Shown: positions 37,244 to 38,783 of the stretch, piece after piece
Layout: each line of letters begins with the position of its first letter
How positions within the stretch are numbered: position 1 is the stretch's first letter
NCBI GenBank assembly: GCA_905236165.1
Contig: CAJOOC010000011.1
Location: 1 to 38,783 of the forward strand
DNA length: 38,783 nt
DNA from: an uncultured Prevotella sp.
GTDB taxonomy: Bacteria; Bacteroidota; Bacteroidia; Bacteroidales; Bacteroidaceae
Direction of reading: 5' to 3'
Notes under the pieces: generated by a model
Seen by the model: the letters and a program-made list of their open reading frames with translations, nothing else
The model's database searches: none
What the model was told of the DNA's origin: nothing
Position numbers and translations under genes: made by a program

Positions 37244-38593
37244 GATGACGATGCCGGGTACATTGCCGTCCACGCGCTGTCCTGACAGACTGTAGCGCAG
37301 CTCTGCGGCGTCTGTGTCGTGGGCGTCGTCGGTGGTGGCTCTGGCGCGGATGAAGCCCGTATGGCTGCCGGCACCGTAGAGTGTGGCTCCGGCATGCTGA
37401 CCTACCTCTTCGGGAATGACGCTGCTCTCGGCCACGCTATAATAATAAGGTACACTCACCGTTGCGCCAAACGATGCCGGCATGACCGTGCCGCCCAGCT
37501 CCGTCACGTGGTTTCCGGCGCCCCATGTCACCGCCACGGCCCCTGACTGGCTGTAGTAATGCTTCACGCCCTCGCCCCAGTAGTTGCCCTCAATGAGAAA
37601 CTCCGAGTTCTTGCGGGGATTGACGCTCGACCCGCAACCGGTACTCGTGAAGAGGTTGTTCAGCATGTGGATCTTCCCAACGCGGGCCATCGGCATTCGT
37701 GCGCGGCAGTTCCGGCCCCAGTGGTTGAAGGCAAACGTGGTGTTAAGAAAGCCCGTTGCCTCATTGTCGCTGCTGCCTATGAGGTTAGTATTCTGGTGCA
37801 TATACGAACGCTCCGTATAGCTGAACGTACACCAGCTCACGGTGTTGAAGTCCGATTTCTGTGTGATGTCGAAATTGCCGTCCATACCGTCGGCGAAGTC
37901 ACAGTGGTCCACCCAGCAGTTCTTCGTGCCGTTGAACGACAGCAGGTCGCTGCCTCCCACGTCGATAGAGCCGGGACCCACAAACTTCAGGTTGCGAATG
38001 ATGATATTCTCGCAGCTTTTGAGGGATAGGATGCCTGAACTGCGATATGCCTCCTTTGTATCGCCCGTCATATTGATGATAATCTGGCGCGTGTTAAACT
38101 CTGCCTCCTCGCTGACGTACCTGCCGTTGCTCAGCGTGCCGCCACCGCCGCTGCCGCTCATGCGGGGCACGCCGGCAGCATTCAGAGCATCGATAATCTC
38201 CTGCGAGGCATGCCATGAGGAACACAGCCGCGCACCGTTGATGCCCAGCAGCGTCTTGTCCCTCAGGTTGTTCAGCGAGATAGAGCTGGAAATAATGAAG
38301 TCGCCCTGCGAGCCGTCGAAGACTATCACGTCATAATCCCTGATGGCATTGCTCACCGCCGTCTTCATGTCGCTGCCCGTAGCGGTAAGCGTCACCACGC
38401 GGCTGCTGCTCACACCCGTCACGGGATAGACATAGCAACCGCCACCCGTCACCTCGTAGGAATACTGTGTGCCGCCATCGCTGCGCGAAGAGCGTGTGCA
38501 GAAACCGAACGGCCTCTGTTGGTCATACGTGCTCCCTGCCATCGTCAGACACAACGACAGCAACACCACCGAAACAATAGAACGTAACATCAT
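37226..38593 (-). CDS. Secreted pectate lyase (PL1 family)
   Basis: 455 residues from the ATG at 38593, chosen because it follows an A-rich region and starts a compact signal peptide (MMLRSIVSVVLLSLCLTMA); an in-frame ATG at 38626 would add 11 residues. The right-handed beta-helix shows PL1 motifs: NCWVDHCDFADGMDGNFDI, then NHWGRNCRARMPMARVGKIH with the catalytic-type Arg (near residue 300). It cleaves polygalacturonate by beta-elimination in the periplasm or outside the cell. The C-terminal YSLSGQRVDGNVPGIVIV resembles the short tail common on secreted Prevotella proteins. The last codons and stop come from a low-complexity repeat also found at the end of sulP. Confidence 0.9.
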   Translation of the reverse strand: MMLRSIVSVVLLSLCLTMAGSTYDQQRPFGFCTRSSRSDGGTQYSYEVTGGGCYVYPVTGVSSSRVVTLTATGSDMKTAVSNAIRDYDVIVFDGSQGDFIISSSISLNNLRDKTLLGINGARLCSSWHASQEIIDALNAAGVPRMSGSGGGGTLSNGRYVSEEAEFNTRQIIINMTGDTKEAYRSSGILSLKSCENIIIRNLKFVGPGSIDVGGSDLLSFNGTKNCWVDHCDFADGMDGNFDITQKSDFNTVSWCTFSYTERSYMHQNTNLIGSSDNEATGFLNTTFAFNHWGRNCRARMPMARVGKIHMLNNLFTSTGCGSSVNPRKNSEFLIEGNYWGEGVKHYYSQSGAVAVTWGAGNHVTELGGTVMPASFGATVSVPYYYSVAESSVIPEEVGQHAGATLYGAGSHTGFIRARATTDDAHDTDAAELRYSLSGQRVDGNVPGIVIVKSVK

Positions 38594-38714
38594 AATGTGA
38601 TTAGTTATTTTTTGTTTATGACTCATCCGTCTTTACCAGGCGCTTCGCCATCTCTGTCTCTTGTATCATATCTCAGCCCTGAGGTATCTCTCTCCTCATG
38701 CGTCAATGGCGATG

Positions 38715-38745
38715 CAAAGGTACGATTAAGTTTTGAGATGCGCAA
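38715..38745 (-). promoter_or_regulatory. Promoter of the pectate lyase gene
   Basis: On the minus strand TTG (38743-38745), 20 bases, TACCTTTG (38715-38722). The start near 38709 leaves a leader of about 85-115 bases, depending on the start codon. Confidence 0.75.
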
Positions 38746-38783
38746 GAAAAAGAGCTTGATTTTTTTCTTGCATATCCAAGACG

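Overview
The window is a chromosomal segment of a Bacteroidales bacterium, most likely Prevotella or a close relative. This rests on three things. Promoters have the Bacteroidota form (TTTG or TTG, about 20 bases, TAnnTTTG) instead of TTGACA/TATAAT, with almost no Shine-Dalgarno sequences. The gene order is characteristic: ATP synthase as D-C-I-B-E-F-H-A-G, and a glycogen cluster of GH133, GT4 and GH57 genes. The families are typical of the order (DUF4301, DUF4105, a long SecA with a SEC-C tail, a signal-peptide-bearing AtpB). Most genes are housekeeping; I see no prophage, CRISPR array, integrase or intact insertion sequence.

Layout. 1-740: no protein gene; a REP/MITE-like palindromic repeat, two 77-base repeat units and tRNA-Ser(CGA) with its terminator. 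748-3813 (minus): an MFS permease and a SulP anion transporter. 4008-4192: a structured RNA resembling 6S/Bacteroidales-1 RNA. 4203-4813: an inverted-repeat element without a transposase, then a possible 30-residue hydrophobic peptide gene. 5100-11422 (plus): a glycogen operon (debranching enzyme, GT4 glycosyltransferase, GH57 enzyme, DUF4301 protein that looks like a UDP-sugar pyrophosphorylase relative). 11533-12906 (minus): NhaD-type Na+/H+ antiporter with a structured leader. 13229-20531 (plus): the full F1Fo ATP synthase operon. 20672-24644 (minus): a tight operon of outer-membrane protein, LptC, CNNM/CBS protein and a zinc-less sirtuin. 24741-29859 (plus): DUF4105 membrane protein (possible lipoprotein N-acyltransferase), SecA, and a small acidic protein overlapping secA. 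30023-30925 (plus): tRNA-Arg(TCT) and a HAD phosphatase. 30912-37057 (minus): purL, rpe, then rplT-rpmI-infC. 37226-38593 (minus): a secreted PL1 pectate lyase.

How the genes fit together. The glycogen cluster supports storage-polysaccharide turnover. ATP synthase and NhaD link ion gradients to energy supply. The OMP-LptC-DUF4105-SecA neighbourhood serves envelope biogenesis and export. PurL, Rpe, IF3, L35, L20 and the tRNAs are growth functions. The pectate lyase points to a plant-polysaccharide-degrading (gut or rumen) lifestyle.

The least explained parts are non-coding or very small: the repeats that copy the acceptor stem of tRNA-Ser, the inverted-repeat element with its neighbouring hydrophobic peptide, the alternative hairpins in the nhaD leader, and low-complexity intergenic repeats that supply the last codons of two unrelated genes. 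All assignments come from reading the sequence; no database search was run.
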